Of a stretch of DNA of 64,000 nt, positions 34,481-43,871 are shown piece after piece. The stretch comes from Dyella_B humi (GTDB lineage Bacteria > Pseudomonadota > Gammaproteobacteria > Xanthomonadales > Rhodanobacteraceae): contig NZ_JADIKI010000021.1 in assembly GCF_044904605.1 (NCBI RefSeq), forward strand, positions 310,001-374,000. Reading direction: 5' to 3'. The notes below the pieces were generated by a model. The model was not told where the DNA came from. It did not search any database and saw only the letters and a program-made list of their open reading frames with translations. The translations under genes were made by a program, and so were the position numbers. The number at the start of each line of letters is the position of its first letter. The first letter of the stretch is position 1.

Positions 34481-34759
34481 ATGCCCAGCATCGACATCCG
34501 CCGCCCACACCGTTTGTCCGCCGTCGAAGCACATGCCGTCATCGACCGGGTCGCCGCACGCATGCGGGAGAAATTTCAGGTCCTGACGCAATGGCAGAAC
34601 GACACCACGCTGAGCTTCGAGCGTGCCGGCATCAGCGGCAAGATCGCCGTGGGCCCCGATGAAGTCCATGTGAGCGCAGAGCTCGGCATGCTGTTTTCCC
34701 CGCTCAAGGGCATGATCGAACAGGAAATCCGGCGCAAGCTGGACGAGCATTTCGCCTGA
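34481..34759 (+). CDS. Polyhydroxyalkanoic acid system family protein
   Basis: 92 aa from ATG 34481 (frame open from 34451). It matches the small PHA granule-region family: SIDIRRPHRLSAVEAHAVID, then a compact beta region (DTTLSFERAGISGKI), ending in GMLFSPLKGMIEQEIRRKLDEHF. Members occur near PHA genes but also widely in bacteria without them; no phaC or phasin is present here. Divergent from the FHA gene, 113 bp upstream of infA. Confidence 0.75.
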   Translation: MPSIDIRRPHRLSAVEAHAVIDRVAARMREKFQVLTQWQNDTTLSFERAGISGKIAVGPDEVHVSAELGMLFSPLKGMIEQEIRRKLDEHFA

Positions 34760-34797
34760 GCACCAGTGCACATTTTCCGCCTTCAAGGCAGGCTTCT

Positions 34798-34825
34798 TTG
34801 ACCAGCCTGCGATACGTGGCATAAT
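34798..34825 (+). promoter_or_regulatory. Candidate promoter of infA
   Basis: TTGACC (34798-34803), 16-nt spacer, CATAAT (34820-34825), about 48 bp before the infA ATG. Both hexamers differ from consensus by one base. Confidence 0.6.
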
Positions 34826-34872
34826 TGATGGCTTACGCGGCCATGGTGGTCCGCGCACACCTCCCGGAACGC

Positions 34873-35091
34873 ATGGCCAAAGACGACGTCATTGAAATGG
34901 ATGGTAAGGTCATAGAGACCCTGCCCAATACCATGTTTCGAGTACAGCTTGAAAACGGCCACGTCGTGATTGCTCATATCTCCGGCCGTATGCGCAAGCA
35001 TTACATCCGCATCCTCACCGGCGACAAGGTGAAGGTGGAAATGACGCCCTACGATCTCACTAAGGGCCGCATTACCTACCGCGTGAAGTAA
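34873..35091 (+). CDS. infA: Translation initiation factor IF-1
   Basis: 72 aa OB-fold protein that binds the ribosomal A site during initiation. Sequence is nearly the proteobacterial consensus (MAKDDVIEMDGKVIETLPN ... HISGRMRKHYIRILTGDKV). ATG 34873 gives the exact family length. Convergent with clpA across a bidirectional terminator; clpA-infA adjacency is also seen in E. coli. Confidence 0.98.
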   Translation: MAKDDVIEMDGKVIETLPNTMFRVQLENGHVVIAHISGRMRKHYIRILTGDKVKVEMTPYDLTKGRITYRVK

Positions 35092-35129
35092 GCGCCACAG
35101 CGCACGCGCTGTCCGTTTGAAAAAGCCGC

Positions 35130-35162
35130 AAAAAAAGGCCGCGCAGGTGCGCGGCTTTTTTG
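35130..35162. terminator. Bidirectional rho-independent terminator between infA and clpA
   Basis: GCCGCGC (35138-35144), loop AGGT, GCGCGGC (35149-35155), flanked by A7 on the left and T7 on the right, so it works for infA on the plus strand and clpA on the minus strand. Confidence 0.95.
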
Positions 35163-35184
35163 TTGCAGCAACCCGTGGTCTCGC

Positions 35185-37455
35185 TCAGGATATGGTCGCC
35201 GGTACAGCCTCGGCCGCCTCGGTGTTCACCGCCAGCTCGCCATCCTTCACGCTCAGGCTCACCTTACCGCCTTCGGCCAGCTTACCGAACAGCAGTTCGT
35301 CGGCCAGCACGCGCTTGATCTTCTCCTGGATCACGCGTGCCATCGGACGGGCGCCCATCTGCGGATCGAAGCCATGCTCGGCCAACCAGCGGCGAGCATC
35401 CGCATCCACATCTAGCGCGACATGCTTCTCGCTGAGCTGAGATTCCAGCTCAATCAGGAACTTGTCGACCACGCGCAGAATGTGCTCGAAATCCAGCGGA
35501 TTGAACTGGATGATCGCATCCAGGCGATTGCGGAACTCCGGTGTAAAGCTGCGGCGGATCACTTCCATCGCGTCCATCGAATGGTTCTGTTTCACGAAAC
35601 CGATGCTGCGGCGCGAAGCCTGCTGGGCACCCGCGTTGGTAGTCATCACCACGATCACGTTCTTGAAGTTCGCCTCACGACCGTTGGTATCGGTAAGCAC
35701 GCCGCGGTCCATCACCTGCAGCAGGATGTTGAACACATCCGGATGCGCCTTCTCGATTTCATCCAGCAGCAGCACGGCGTGCGGATGCTTGGTGACCGCC
35801 TCGGTGAGCAGGCCACCTTGGTCGAAACCGACGTAGCCCGGAGGCGCACCCACCAGGCGCGAGACCGAATGCGCTTCCATGTACTCGGACATGTCGAAGC
35901 GGATCATCTCGATGCCGAGCTGCATGGCCAACTGTTTGGTGACCTCTGTCTTGCCCACGCCGGTAGGGCCGGCGAGCAGGAAGCAGCCGATCGGCTTGGA
36001 CGGATCGGCCAGGCCCGAACGTGCCATCTTGATGGAAGCCGCCAGGGCTTCGATGGCCGGGTCCTGCCCGAACACCACCATCTTGAGGTTGCGCTCCAGG
36101 TTCTTCAGCACATCGCGGTCAGACGCCGAGACCTGCTTGGCCGGAATGCGCGCCATCTTGGCGACGATGTATTCCACTTCCGGTACGTCGATCTTGCCAG
36201 TGCGCTGCTCGACCGGCAGCAGGCGCTGGCGGGCACCGGCTTCGTCGATCACGTCAATGGCTTTGTCGGGCAGCAGGCGATCGGGAATGTGCTTCACCGA
36301 CAGATCTACCGCGGCCTTCAGCGCTTCCATCGTGTAGGACACGTTGTGGTGTTCCTCGAAACGAGACCTCAGGCCCTTAAGGATTTCCAAGCTGTCGGCC
36401 ACGCTAGGTTCGACGACGTCAATCTTCTGGAAGCGGCGCGCCAGCGCGCGATCTTTCTCGAAGATGCCGCGGAATTCCTGGAACGTGGTGGAACCGATGC
36501 AACGCAACTCGCCCGACGCAAGCATGGGCTTAATCAGGTTGCTGGCGTCCATGGTACCGCCCGAGGCAGAACCGGCGCCGATGATGGTGTGAATCTCGTC
36601 GATGAAGAGAACCGCCCCCGGCTGCTTCTTCAGCTGACCGATGACGGCTTTCAGGCGCTTCTCGAAATCGCCGCGATACTTGGTGCCGGCCACGAGCGCA
36701 CCCAGGTCCAGCGCCCAGATAGTGGCGTTTTCCAGCACCTCCGGCACCTCGCCGTCGACGATGCGCTTGGCCAAGCCTTCGGCCAGCGCAGTCTTACCGA
36801 CGCCGGCCTCGCCGACGTAGAGCGGATTGTTCTTGCGGCGGCGGCATAGCACCTGGATGGTGCGCTCGATCTCGTCCTGGCGGCCGATCAGCGGGTCGAT
36901 CTTGCCTTCCAGCGCCAGTTCGTTGAGGTTGGTGGCGTACTCACTGAGCGGATTGCCCTTGCCCTCACCGCCTTCCTCGGCATCGCGCTCGCTGCCGGAG
37001 ATGCCGCTGGAGGGCTCGTCGCCGATCTTGGCGATGCCGTGTGAAATGTAGTTGACCACGTCCAGGCGCGTGATTTCCTGCTGATGCAGGAAATACACGG
37101 CGTGGGAGTCCTTTTCGCCGAAGATCGCCACCAATACGTTGGCGCCGGTGACTTCTTTCCGACCGGACGACTGCACGTGATACACCGCCCGCTGCAGCAC
37201 GCGCTGGAAGCCCAGCGTGGGCTGAGTATCGCGTTCGTCGCCGTGCGGCAGCACCGGCACGGTCTCGGCGATGATCTTTTCCAATTCATGGGTCAGCCGC
37301 GGGAGGTCGGCGCCGCAGGCGCGCAGGGCGCCCAGCGCCGATTGGTTTTCCGTGAGCGCGAGCAGCAGGTGCTCCACCGTCATGAACTCGTGGCGCTGTT
37401 CGCGGGCCTGCTTGTAGCACTGGCCGATGGTGACTTCGAGATCCTTGCTGAACAT
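35185..37455 (-). CDS. clpA: ATP-dependent Clp protease ATP-binding subunit ClpA
   Basis: AAA+ unfoldase of ClpAP that handles N-degron and SsrA-tagged proteins. 756 aa. N-terminal Clp_N repeats (FMTVEHLLLALTEN), first AAA+ module with Walker A GEAGVGKTALAEG and Walker B LFIDEIH, second with GPTGVGKTEVTKQ and LLLDEIEKAHPDV. The ClpP-binding loop of ClpA/X type would be in the second module (IGFVKQ). clpS lies 123 bp upstream on the same strand. Confidence 0.97.
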   Translation of the reverse strand: MFSKDLEVTIGQCYKQAREQRHEFMTVEHLLLALTENQSALGALRACGADLPRLTHELEKIIAETVPVLPHGDERDTQPTLGFQRVLQRAVYHVQSSGRKEVTGANVLVAIFGEKDSHAVYFLHQQEITRLDVVNYISHGIAKIGDEPSSGISGSERDAEEGGEGKGNPLSEYATNLNELALEGKIDPLIGRQDEIERTIQVLCRRRKNNPLYVGEAGVGKTALAEGLAKRIVDGEVPEVLENATIWALDLGALVAGTKYRGDFEKRLKAVIGQLKKQPGAVLFIDEIHTIIGAGSASGGTMDASNLIKPMLASGELRCIGSTTFQEFRGIFEKDRALARRFQKIDVVEPSVADSLEILKGLRSRFEEHHNVSYTMEALKAAVDLSVKHIPDRLLPDKAIDVIDEAGARQRLLPVEQRTGKIDVPEVEYIVAKMARIPAKQVSASDRDVLKNLERNLKMVVFGQDPAIEALAASIKMARSGLADPSKPIGCFLLAGPTGVGKTEVTKQLAMQLGIEMIRFDMSEYMEAHSVSRLVGAPPGYVGFDQGGLLTEAVTKHPHAVLLLDEIEKAHPDVFNILLQVMDRGVLTDTNGREANFKNVIVVMTTNAGAQQASRRSIGFVKQNHSMDAMEVIRRSFTPEFRNRLDAIIQFNPLDFEHILRVVDKFLIELESQLSEKHVALDVDADARRWLAEHGFDPQMGARPMARVIQEKIKRVLADELLFGKLAEGGKVSLSVKDGELAVNTEAAEAVPATIS

Positions 37456-37578
37456 CCGGACCTACTCCACTGCAATGTTAGGGCGGCATCTACCGCGATA
37501 GATGCAAGATGGGGGCCAAAAAGGGCCCGATCAATATCTCCACACAAGGGCCGCCTTGGCGAAAGCTTGAACGGATTC

Positions 37579-37905
37579 TCAAACCTTTTCCATCGTGCAT
37601 AACAGAGGATGCTGATTGGCACGTGAATATTCGTTCACCTGGGTGACCTTGGTTTCGGCCACCTCGCGAGTGAACACCCCGCACACGCCCTTGCCGCGGG
37701 TGTGTACGTGCAACATGATTTGTACGGCTTTTTCCTGGTCCATGCCAAAGAACATACGCAGCACCTCGACCACGAAGTCCATCGGTGTGAAATCGTCGTT
37801 CAGCAGCAGCACCTGAAACAGAGGCGGACGCGCCACCTCAGGTTTCGATACTTCCACAGTGAGTCCATGCCCACTGCCGTGTTCTTGCTCGGATTCGTTC
37901 GCCAT
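37579..37905 (-). CDS. clpS: ATP-dependent Clp protease adaptor ClpS
   Basis: Delivers N-degron substrates to ClpA. 108 aa. The hydrophobic N-end pocket and ClpA contacts are in LLNDDFTPMDFVVEVL (about residues 34-49), with the His in MLHVHTRGKGVCGV. ATG 37905 is chosen over a frame open to 38265 because it gives the normal length and a disordered acidic N-terminal tail. Same strand as clpA; divergent from nudJ. Confidence 0.96.
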   Translation of the reverse strand: MANESEQEHGSGHGLTVEVSKPEVARPPLFQVLLLNDDFTPMDFVVEVLRMFFGMDQEKAVQIMLHVHTRGKGVCGVFTREVAETKVTQVNEYSRANQHPLLCTMEKV

Positions 37906-38043
37906 GCTTTGAAAAATGGATTCGGGCCTGTTCGGTTGCAGTATACGCCTGGCGCTTATCTTGCTACTCGGCGAGTGCGCTTGAGGTAATGGCACAATAA
38001 CGATATTTCCAGTGCCCTTCCCCAGGGCTTCCTTGACTTCAAG

Positions 38044-38535
38044 ATGACAATACCTGACAGCTCCAGCCATGACGTGTGGCGTCCTCGTGTAACAGTCGCG
38101 TGTGTGGTGACAGATCGCGACCGTTACCTCATGGTTGAAGAGGAGATCAACGGCTGCATGGCCTATAACCAGCCGGCGGGCCATTTGGACGATTTCGAGA
38201 GCCTGCAACAGGCTGCCGTGCGCGAGACGCGTGAAGAAACTGGCTGGACAGTGGCGTTGACACATTTAATCGGCGTGCACCAATGGCGCAGCAAGGAGCA
38301 CTGCGAGGTAATCGTGCGCTTCAGCTTTGCGGCCAAGCCGTTGCATCACGATCCTCAGCAACCACTCGATGTCGGTGTTCGCCGCGCGCTGTGGCTGACA
38401 CGCGGCGAAATAGCGGCGCTGGGCGAACGCCTGCGCAGTCCGATGGTGCTGATGAGCATCGACGACTGGCTGGCCGGGCAGCGCCTACCGTTGTCGGTGG
38501 TGACCAGCCTGATGCCTAGCGGTGACGCCCCATGA
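38044..38535 (+). CDS. nudJ: NUDIX hydrolase, NudJ-like phosphatase
   Basis: 163 aa. The Nudix box starts at GHLDDFESLQQAAVRETREE and has the full G-x5-E-x7-REUxEExGU pattern. NudJ hydrolyses nucleoside tri/diphosphates and HMP-PP. It overlaps the mnmA start by 4 bp; the nudJ-mnmA-hflD order is the same as in E. coli, which supports the assignment. Confidence 0.9.
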   Translation: MTIPDSSSHDVWRPRVTVACVVTDRDRYLMVEEEINGCMAYNQPAGHLDDFESLQQAAVRETREETGWTVALTHLIGVHQWRSKEHCEVIVRFSFAAKPLHHDPQQPLDVGVRRALWLTRGEIAALGERLRSPMVLMSIDDWLAGQRLPLSVVTSLMPSGDAP

Positions 38536-39659
38536 AGGTGATGCTGGGCATTTCCGGCGGCGTCGATTCCTCGGTCGCTGCGCTGCTGTTGCAGCAGGCC
38601 GGCCACGAGGTGGAAGGCCTGTTCATGCAGAACTGGGAGGAAGACGATCGCAGCGGCCCCTGCACCGCCGATGCGGACCGCAAGGACGCCGTGGCCGTCT
38701 GCGGCCGATTAGGCATTCCCTTCCATGCCCGCAATTTCGCTGCGGAGTACTGGGACGGCGTGTTCGAGCATTTCTTGGCCGAGTACCGCGCCGGGCGCAC
38801 GCCCAACCCGGACGTGCTGTGCAATCGTGAAATCAAGTTCAAGACCTTCCTGGACGAGGCGCGCGCCCTGGGCGCGGAAAAAATTGCCACCGGTCACTAC
38901 GCGCGCGTGGACTGTCTGGACGGTCGCTACCGCCTGCTGCGCGCGGTGGACGGCAGCAAGGATCAGACCTACTTCCTGCACGCACTGGGCCAGCAGCAAC
39001 TCGCCGCCACCCTGTTTCCCGTGGGTGAGATCGAAAAAACGCAAGTGCGTGAGATGGCGCGCCAAGCCGCCCTGCCCACGCACGCCAAGAAGGATTCCAC
39101 CGGTATCTGCTTTATCGGCGAGCGCGATTTTCGTCAGTTTCTGACTCAATACATCCCTGCCCGCCCCGGCGAAATGCGCAGCCCGGACGGCCGCTTGATC
39201 GGCGAGCATCAGGGTGTGATGTATTACACCTTGGGCCAGCGCAATGGCTTGGGGATTGGTGGGCGTCAAAATGCCGGCGGTGAACCCTGGTACGTAGTCG
39301 GCAAGGACGTGGCCCGTAATGTGCTCTACGTGGCCCAGGGCGGCGAGAACGAGTGGCTGCAGTCCCGGCGGCTGATCGCCGAGACACCTGCCTGGGTAGC
39401 AGGCTTAGCGCCAGCCAGGGAGCTTCGCTGCACCGCCAAGACCCGCTACCGGCAGCACGATCAGGCCTGCGTGGTGTCCTTACACAATGATCAATTGGAA
39501 GTACGGTTCGACGAGCCACAACGTGCCGTCACGCCCGGCCAGTCGGTGGTGTTCTACGCCGGCGAGGAATGCCTGGGCGGCGCAGTGATCGCGGCTACTG
39601 ACGCCGCCTACGGTGGCCTTGCCCCTCAACAAGTAGAGAGTGTGACGCAGCGTGTTTAA
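38532..39659 (+). CDS. mnmA: tRNA-specific 2-thiouridylase MnmA
   Basis: Thiolates U34 of tRNA-Lys, -Glu and -Gln using sulfur relayed to its active cysteine. 375 aa. PP-loop GISGGVDSSVAALLL at the N-terminus; nucleophilic cysteine in NPDVLCNREIKF and the persulfide cysteine in STGICFIGERDF; C-terminal beta-barrel with GQSVVFYAGEECLGGAVI. ATG lies in the nudJ stop; its own stop overlaps the hflD start by 8 bp. Confidence 0.97.
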   Translation: MKVMLGISGGVDSSVAALLLQQAGHEVEGLFMQNWEEDDRSGPCTADADRKDAVAVCGRLGIPFHARNFAAEYWDGVFEHFLAEYRAGRTPNPDVLCNREIKFKTFLDEARALGAEKIATGHYARVDCLDGRYRLLRAVDGSKDQTYFLHALGQQQLAATLFPVGEIEKTQVREMARQAALPTHAKKDSTGICFIGERDFRQFLTQYIPARPGEMRSPDGRLIGEHQGVMYYTLGQRNGLGIGGRQNAGGEPWYVVGKDVARNVLYVAQGGENEWLQSRRLIAETPAWVAGLAPARELRCTAKTRYRQHDQACVVSLHNDQLEVRFDEPQRAVTPGQSVVFYAGEECLGGAVIAATDAAYGGLAPQQVESVTQRV

Positions 39660-40284
39660 AGCCTTCGCCATCAACGAGGAACGTGTACTGGCGCTGGCTG
39701 GGTTGTTCCAGGCCTCCGCCCTGGCGCATCAGCTGGCGAATGAAGGACGCTGCGACGATCTCGCGCTCGACGCCAGTCTGGCAAGCGTATTCCGCATCGA
39801 TGCGCCCTCCGTGGTCGGCGTGTACGGCAACGTTTCGGGCATCCGTCTGGGACTGCGTACGCTGATCGGCCAGTTGGACGAAAACGGTCGCGACATGGCG
39901 ATCACGCGCATGGTGGTCACGGTGATGCGCTTGGAGCGCAGCCTCGCCCATCACAAAGATCTGCTCGACGAACTGCAGCAAGGCATCGTGTCCGCCAAAC
40001 GGCAGGTGGATCACTTCGGACTGAATTCGCCACAGGTGTACAGCCGCCTGGCCGAACTGTATGCCAGCACGCTGTCGACGCTGCGGCCGCGAGTGATGGT
40101 GACCGGCAACCCGCAATGGCTACAGCAACCGGCACTCGTGGAACGCGTGCGCGCAAGCCTGCTGGCAGCAGTACGCTCGGCGGTGCTATGGCGGCAGATC
40201 GGTGGGCGTCAGTACCAACTACTGCTGCATCGTCGGCAGTGCACGATGTTGGCGCGCGGTCTGCTGACCGGAACCACCCTGTAA
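39652..40284 (+). CDS. hflD: High frequency lysogenization protein HflD homologue
   Basis: 210 aa, all-helical, membrane-associated HflD family; in E. coli it binds phage lambda CII, and its cellular role is unclear. Conserved features: ALAGLFQASALAHQLANEG, RLGLRTLIGQL and LLDELQQGIVSAKRQVDHF. GTG start at 39652 inside the end of mnmA is the only start that covers the family N-terminus. In E. coli purB follows; here a minus-strand LysR gene does instead. Confidence 0.93.
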   Translation: MFKAFAINEERVLALAGLFQASALAHQLANEGRCDDLALDASLASVFRIDAPSVVGVYGNVSGIRLGLRTLIGQLDENGRDMAITRMVVTVMRLERSLAHHKDLLDELQQGIVSAKRQVDHFGLNSPQVYSRLAELYASTLSTLRPRVMVTGNPQWLQQPALVERVRASLLAAVRSAVLWRQIGGRQYQLLLHRRQCTMLARGLLTGTTL

Positions 40285-40298
40285 CGGCCATTGAGGGT

Positions 40299-41198
40299 TT
40301 ACACAGCTTCTATGAGACGCAACCCAGGCCTCTGCTTCGCGAGCTTACGCAATAACTCTGCGAAGGCTTGCAGATCACCATGCCACGGCGACGCCTCGCG
40401 CCAATACAGCGCAATCTCCCGCCCTGGTGCATCACCTCGGATCTTCGCCAGCACGATGTCCGGCATCGACGCCAACCGATCGTGCGCAAGCGCCGGCACC
40501 AGCCCATGTCCGCCGCGCAAAGTGACCAGCGCAGCAAGACTCTCCAGACTCACGTCCTGTACATAGCCTTCGCCATCGGCATGGCTTTCCGCCATCAAAA
40601 TGGCTTGGCTGACATCCAATTGATCCATCGAGATAGTGCGCTTGCCGGCGAGCGGATGATCGGCGCGCAGCAGTACTTCCCAGGGTTCGAAGAACAGCGG
40701 ACACATGACGATGCCGCTGAGTGACGATGCAGGCGGCGCCAGCACTGCGTCGAGTTCACCTTCGTGTAGGCGACGCAACAATCCGCGCGGTTTGCCTTCG
40801 GACAGGCTCAAACGCGCACCGGGAAAATGCTGTGGAAACGGTTCGATCAAATGTGGCAGCAGATACGGCCCTAACGTGGCCAGCACACCCAGACGCAACT
40901 CACCACCGAATGCGGTGTCGTCGGCACGCGCCGCTTGCTGTAGATGCTCGGCCGCCAGTAGTACCGCATCGATCTGCTCCAGCAAACGCTGGCCGCCCGC
41001 CGTGGGCACGACGCGCCGTCCGCCGCGCTCGAACAGTGGCGCACCGAGCGCTTGTTCCACCTTCTGCACCTGATGCGAAAGGCCCGATGGGCTGATGTGC
41101 ATCGCCCGTGCCGCGCTGTTGAAGCTGCCGTGTCGGTGCACGGCTTGCACCAGGATCAGGTCGCGCAACGAAACGGCGGATAGGTGGGAAGAGATCAT
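40299..41198 (-). CDS. LysR-family regulator, OxyR-like but lacking the redox-cysteine loop
   Basis: 299 aa. HTH at the N-terminus (HGSFNSAARAMHISPSGLSHQVQKVE) and an effector domain close to OxyR: LGVLATLGPYLLPHLIEPF matches the OxyR GPYLLP block, and SLESLAALVTLRGGHGLVPALA the TSLETL...GITLLPALA block. Between them, where E. coli OxyR has the C199-C208 peroxide loop, this protein is about 15 residues shorter (MAESHADGEGYVQDV) and has no cysteine. The frame is intact. ATG 41198 is preferred; upstream codons cover the acnB terminator hairpin. Regulated genes unknown; it does not diverge from an adjacent target. Confidence 0.85.
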   Translation of the reverse strand: MISSHLSAVSLRDLILVQAVHRHGSFNSAARAMHISPSGLSHQVQKVEQALGAPLFERGGRRVVPTAGGQRLLEQIDAVLLAAEHLQQAARADDTAFGGELRLGVLATLGPYLLPHLIEPFPQHFPGARLSLSEGKPRGLLRRLHEGELDAVLAPPASSLSGIVMCPLFFEPWEVLLRADHPLAGKRTISMDQLDVSQAILMAESHADGEGYVQDVSLESLAALVTLRGGHGLVPALAHDRLASMPDIVLAKIRGDAPGREIALYWREASPWHGDLQAFAELLRKLAKQRPGLRLIEAV

Positions 41199-41215
41199 TG
41201 CGCAAGCATAAACGA

Positions 41216-41241
41216 CGAAGCCCGGCATAAGCCGGGCTTCG
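41216..41241 (-). terminator. Terminator hairpin downstream of acnB
   Basis: 11-bp perfect stem CGAAGCCCGGC / GCCGGGCTTCG with a 4-nt loop, between the acnB stop and the LysR start. The T-tract is short (TCGTTTATG on the minus strand), so termination is probable rather than certain. Confidence 0.6.
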
Positions 41242-41279
41242 TGATCCCCTCCCGTCAGGAGAGGGAAGGTTTCATGCAC

Positions 41280-43871
41280 TCAAGCTCCGACCGTATCCGC
41301 CACTTCCTTGAAATCAGCGATCTGATCGAAGTTCATGTAGCGATAGATCTTCTCGCCGTTCGCGTTGATCACGCCGATGTCGGTCATGTATTCCTGCTTG
41401 GTCGGGATGCGGCCAAGGCGCGAGCAGATGGCGGCGAGTTCCGCCGAACCCAGGTATACATTGGTGTTCTTACCCAGGCGATTCGGGAAGTTACGCGTAG
41501 AGGTAGAAAACACCGTGGCACCTTCGCGCGCCTGCGCCTGATTACCCATGCACAGCGAGCAGCCGGGCATTTCCATGCGCGCGCCGGCCGTACCTAGCAC
41601 GCCGTAGTGACCTTCCTCGGTGAGCTGCTTCTGGTCCATCTTGGTCGGCGGGGCGACCCACAGGCGCGTGGGAATGTCGCGCTTGCCTTCCAGCAGCTTC
41701 GACGCCGCACGGAAGTGACCGATGTTGGTCATGCATGAGCCGATGAATACCTCATCGATCTTTGCACCGGCCACATCGGACAGCGTCTTGACGTCGTCCG
41801 GATCGTTCGGGCAGGCCACGATCGGCTCGTGTACGTCAGCCAGATCGATGTCGATGACGGCGGCATATTCGGCGTCCGCATCACGCTCCAGCAACTGCGG
41901 ATTGGCCAGCCACGCTTCCATCGCCTTGATGCGGCGCTGCAGGCTGCGAACATCCTGATAGCCCTGCGCGATCATGTACTTCAGCAGCGTGATGTTGCTG
42001 TTGATGTATTCGATGATCGGCGCTTTGTCGAGGTGCACGGTGCAACCAGCGGCGGAGCGCTCAGCGGAGGCATCGGACAGCTCGAACGCCTGCTCGACCT
42101 TCAGATTCGGCAAGCCTTCGATTTCCAGGATTCGGCCGGAGAAGATGTTCTTCTTGCCCTGCTTGGCCACCGTGAGAAGACCTTGCTTGATGGCGTACAG
42201 CGGAATCGCGTTGACCAGGTCGCGCAGCGTCACGCCCGGCTGCAGTTCGCCCTTGAAGCGCACCAGCACGGATTCGGGCATATCGAGCGGCATCACGCCG
42301 GTGGCCGCGGCGAACGCCACCAGGCCGGAACCGGCCGGAAAGGAAATGCCAATCGGGAAGCGCGTGTGGCTGTCGCCGCCGGTGCCGACGGTGTCGGGCA
42401 GCAGCATGCGGTTGAGCCAGGAATGGATCACGCCGTCGCCCGGACGCAGGCTGATGCCGCCGCGCGTGGAAATGAAGGTCGGCAAATCATGGTGCGTCTT
42501 GACGTCGACGGGCTTGGGATAGGCGGCGGTGTGGCAGAACGACTGCATCACCAGGTCCGCGGAAAAGCCGAGGCAGGCCAGATCCTTCAACTCGTCGCGT
42601 GTCATCGGGCCAGTAGTGTCCTGCGAGCCCACCGAGGTCATCTTCGGCTCGCAGTACGTACCTGGGCGCATGCCTTTGCCTTCCGGCAGACCGCAGGCGC
42701 GGCCAACCATTTTCTGCGCCAGCGTGTAGCCCTTGCCGGTATCGGCCGGGTTCTGCGGTAGACGGAACAGCGTCGATGGCGACAAGCCCAACGCCTCGCG
42801 CGCCTTGGCGGTGAGGCCGCGGCCGATGATCAGCGGAATGCGGCCGCCGGCGCGCACTTCGTCGAACAACACGTCGGACTTCACCTGAAACTCGGCGATC
42901 ACCTGGCCGTTCTTCAGCGCCTTGCCTTCATACGGACGCAGCTCGACCACGTCGCCCATCTCCATGCTGGAGACGTCCAGCTCGATCGGCAGCGCACCGG
43001 CATCTTCCATGGTGTTGTAGAAGATGGGCGCGATCTTGCTGCCCAGGCACACGCCGCCGAAGCGCTTATTCGGAATGAAGGGAATGTCCTCGCCCGTCCA
43101 CCACAGCACCGAGTTGGTGGCCGACTTGCGGCTGGAGCCGGTACCGACCACGTCGCCGACGTAGGCAACCAGGTGACCCTTTTGCTTGAGGTCCTGGATC
43201 AGCTGAATCGGGCCGCGCTTGCCGTCTTCCTCCGGCTGGAACGGTGCGCCGTCGCGCTTGTTCTTCAGCATCGCCAGCGCATGCAGCGGGATGTCCGGGC
43301 GCGTAGTGGCATCGGGTGCCGGCGAGAGATCGTCGGTATTGGTTTCGCCCGGCACCTTGAACACGGTGATGGTGAGGCTCTGTGGCACTTCCGGACGGCT
43401 GGTGAACCACTCGGCATCGGCCCAGCTTTGCAGCACGCCCTTGGCATTGGCGTTGCCCTTGTCGGCTTTCTCTTTCACGTCGTGGAAGGCGTCGAACATC
43501 AGCAGCGTTTTCTTCAGCGCTTCGGCTGCGATGCCGCCGACTTGTGCGTCATCCAGCAGTTCGATCAGCGGATGGATGTTGTAGCCGCCAAGCATGGTGC
43601 CCAGCAGTTCCGTGGCTTTCTCGCGACTGATCAGTGCGCATGGTTCGGTGCCGAACGCCACCGCGGCGAGATAGGACGCCTTGACCTTGGCCGCATCATC
43701 CACACCGGCCGGCACGCGGTGGGTGATCAGGTCAACCAGGAAGGCCTCTTCGCCCGCGGGTGGGTTCTTCAACAGGTCGATCAGGTCGGCGGTCTGCTGG
43801 GCCGACAGCGGCAGCGCGGGGATACCCAGCGCAGCGCGCTCGGCAACATGTTGGCGGTAGGCGTTGAGCAT
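41280..43871 (-). CDS. acnB: Aconitate hydratase B / 2-methylisocitrate dehydratase
   Basis: TCA-cycle aconitase (citrate to isocitrate), AcnB architecture with N-terminal HEAT-like domain and swapped domain 4. 863 aa versus 865 in E. coli. The [4Fe-4S] cysteines are in GSCMTNIGHFRA and GCSLCMGNQAQ near the C-terminus. ATG 43871 (MLNAYRQHVAERAALG) is the family start; the frame is open to 44057 without homology. Divergent from acnA; a LysR gene follows. Confidence 0.97.
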   Translation of the reverse strand: MLNAYRQHVAERAALGIPALPLSAQQTADLIDLLKNPPAGEEAFLVDLITHRVPAGVDDAAKVKASYLAAVAFGTEPCALISREKATELLGTMLGGYNIHPLIELLDDAQVGGIAAEALKKTLLMFDAFHDVKEKADKGNANAKGVLQSWADAEWFTSRPEVPQSLTITVFKVPGETNTDDLSPAPDATTRPDIPLHALAMLKNKRDGAPFQPEEDGKRGPIQLIQDLKQKGHLVAYVGDVVGTGSSRKSATNSVLWWTGEDIPFIPNKRFGGVCLGSKIAPIFYNTMEDAGALPIELDVSSMEMGDVVELRPYEGKALKNGQVIAEFQVKSDVLFDEVRAGGRIPLIIGRGLTAKAREALGLSPSTLFRLPQNPADTGKGYTLAQKMVGRACGLPEGKGMRPGTYCEPKMTSVGSQDTTGPMTRDELKDLACLGFSADLVMQSFCHTAAYPKPVDVKTHHDLPTFISTRGGISLRPGDGVIHSWLNRMLLPDTVGTGGDSHTRFPIGISFPAGSGLVAFAAATGVMPLDMPESVLVRFKGELQPGVTLRDLVNAIPLYAIKQGLLTVAKQGKKNIFSGRILEIEGLPNLKVEQAFELSDASAERSAAGCTVHLDKAPIIEYINSNITLLKYMIAQGYQDVRSLQRRIKAMEAWLANPQLLERDADAEYAAVIDIDLADVHEPIVACPNDPDDVKTLSDVAGAKIDEVFIGSCMTNIGHFRAASKLLEGKRDIPTRLWVAPPTKMDQKQLTEEGHYGVLGTAGARMEMPGCSLCMGNQAQAREGATVFSTSTRNFPNRLGKNTNVYLGSAELAAICSRLGRIPTKQEYMTDIGVINANGEKIYRYMNFDQIADFKEVADTVGA

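Noticed and set aside
35422..36849. Open frame of 475 codons on the plus strand opposite clpA
   Set aside because: Antisense to ClpA, whose motifs are all intact; composition is shadow-like.
40299..41198. Frameshift or sequencing error explaining the missing OxyR loop
   Set aside because: The frame is continuous and homologous on both sides, and the shortening is in frame, so a genuine deletion is more likely.
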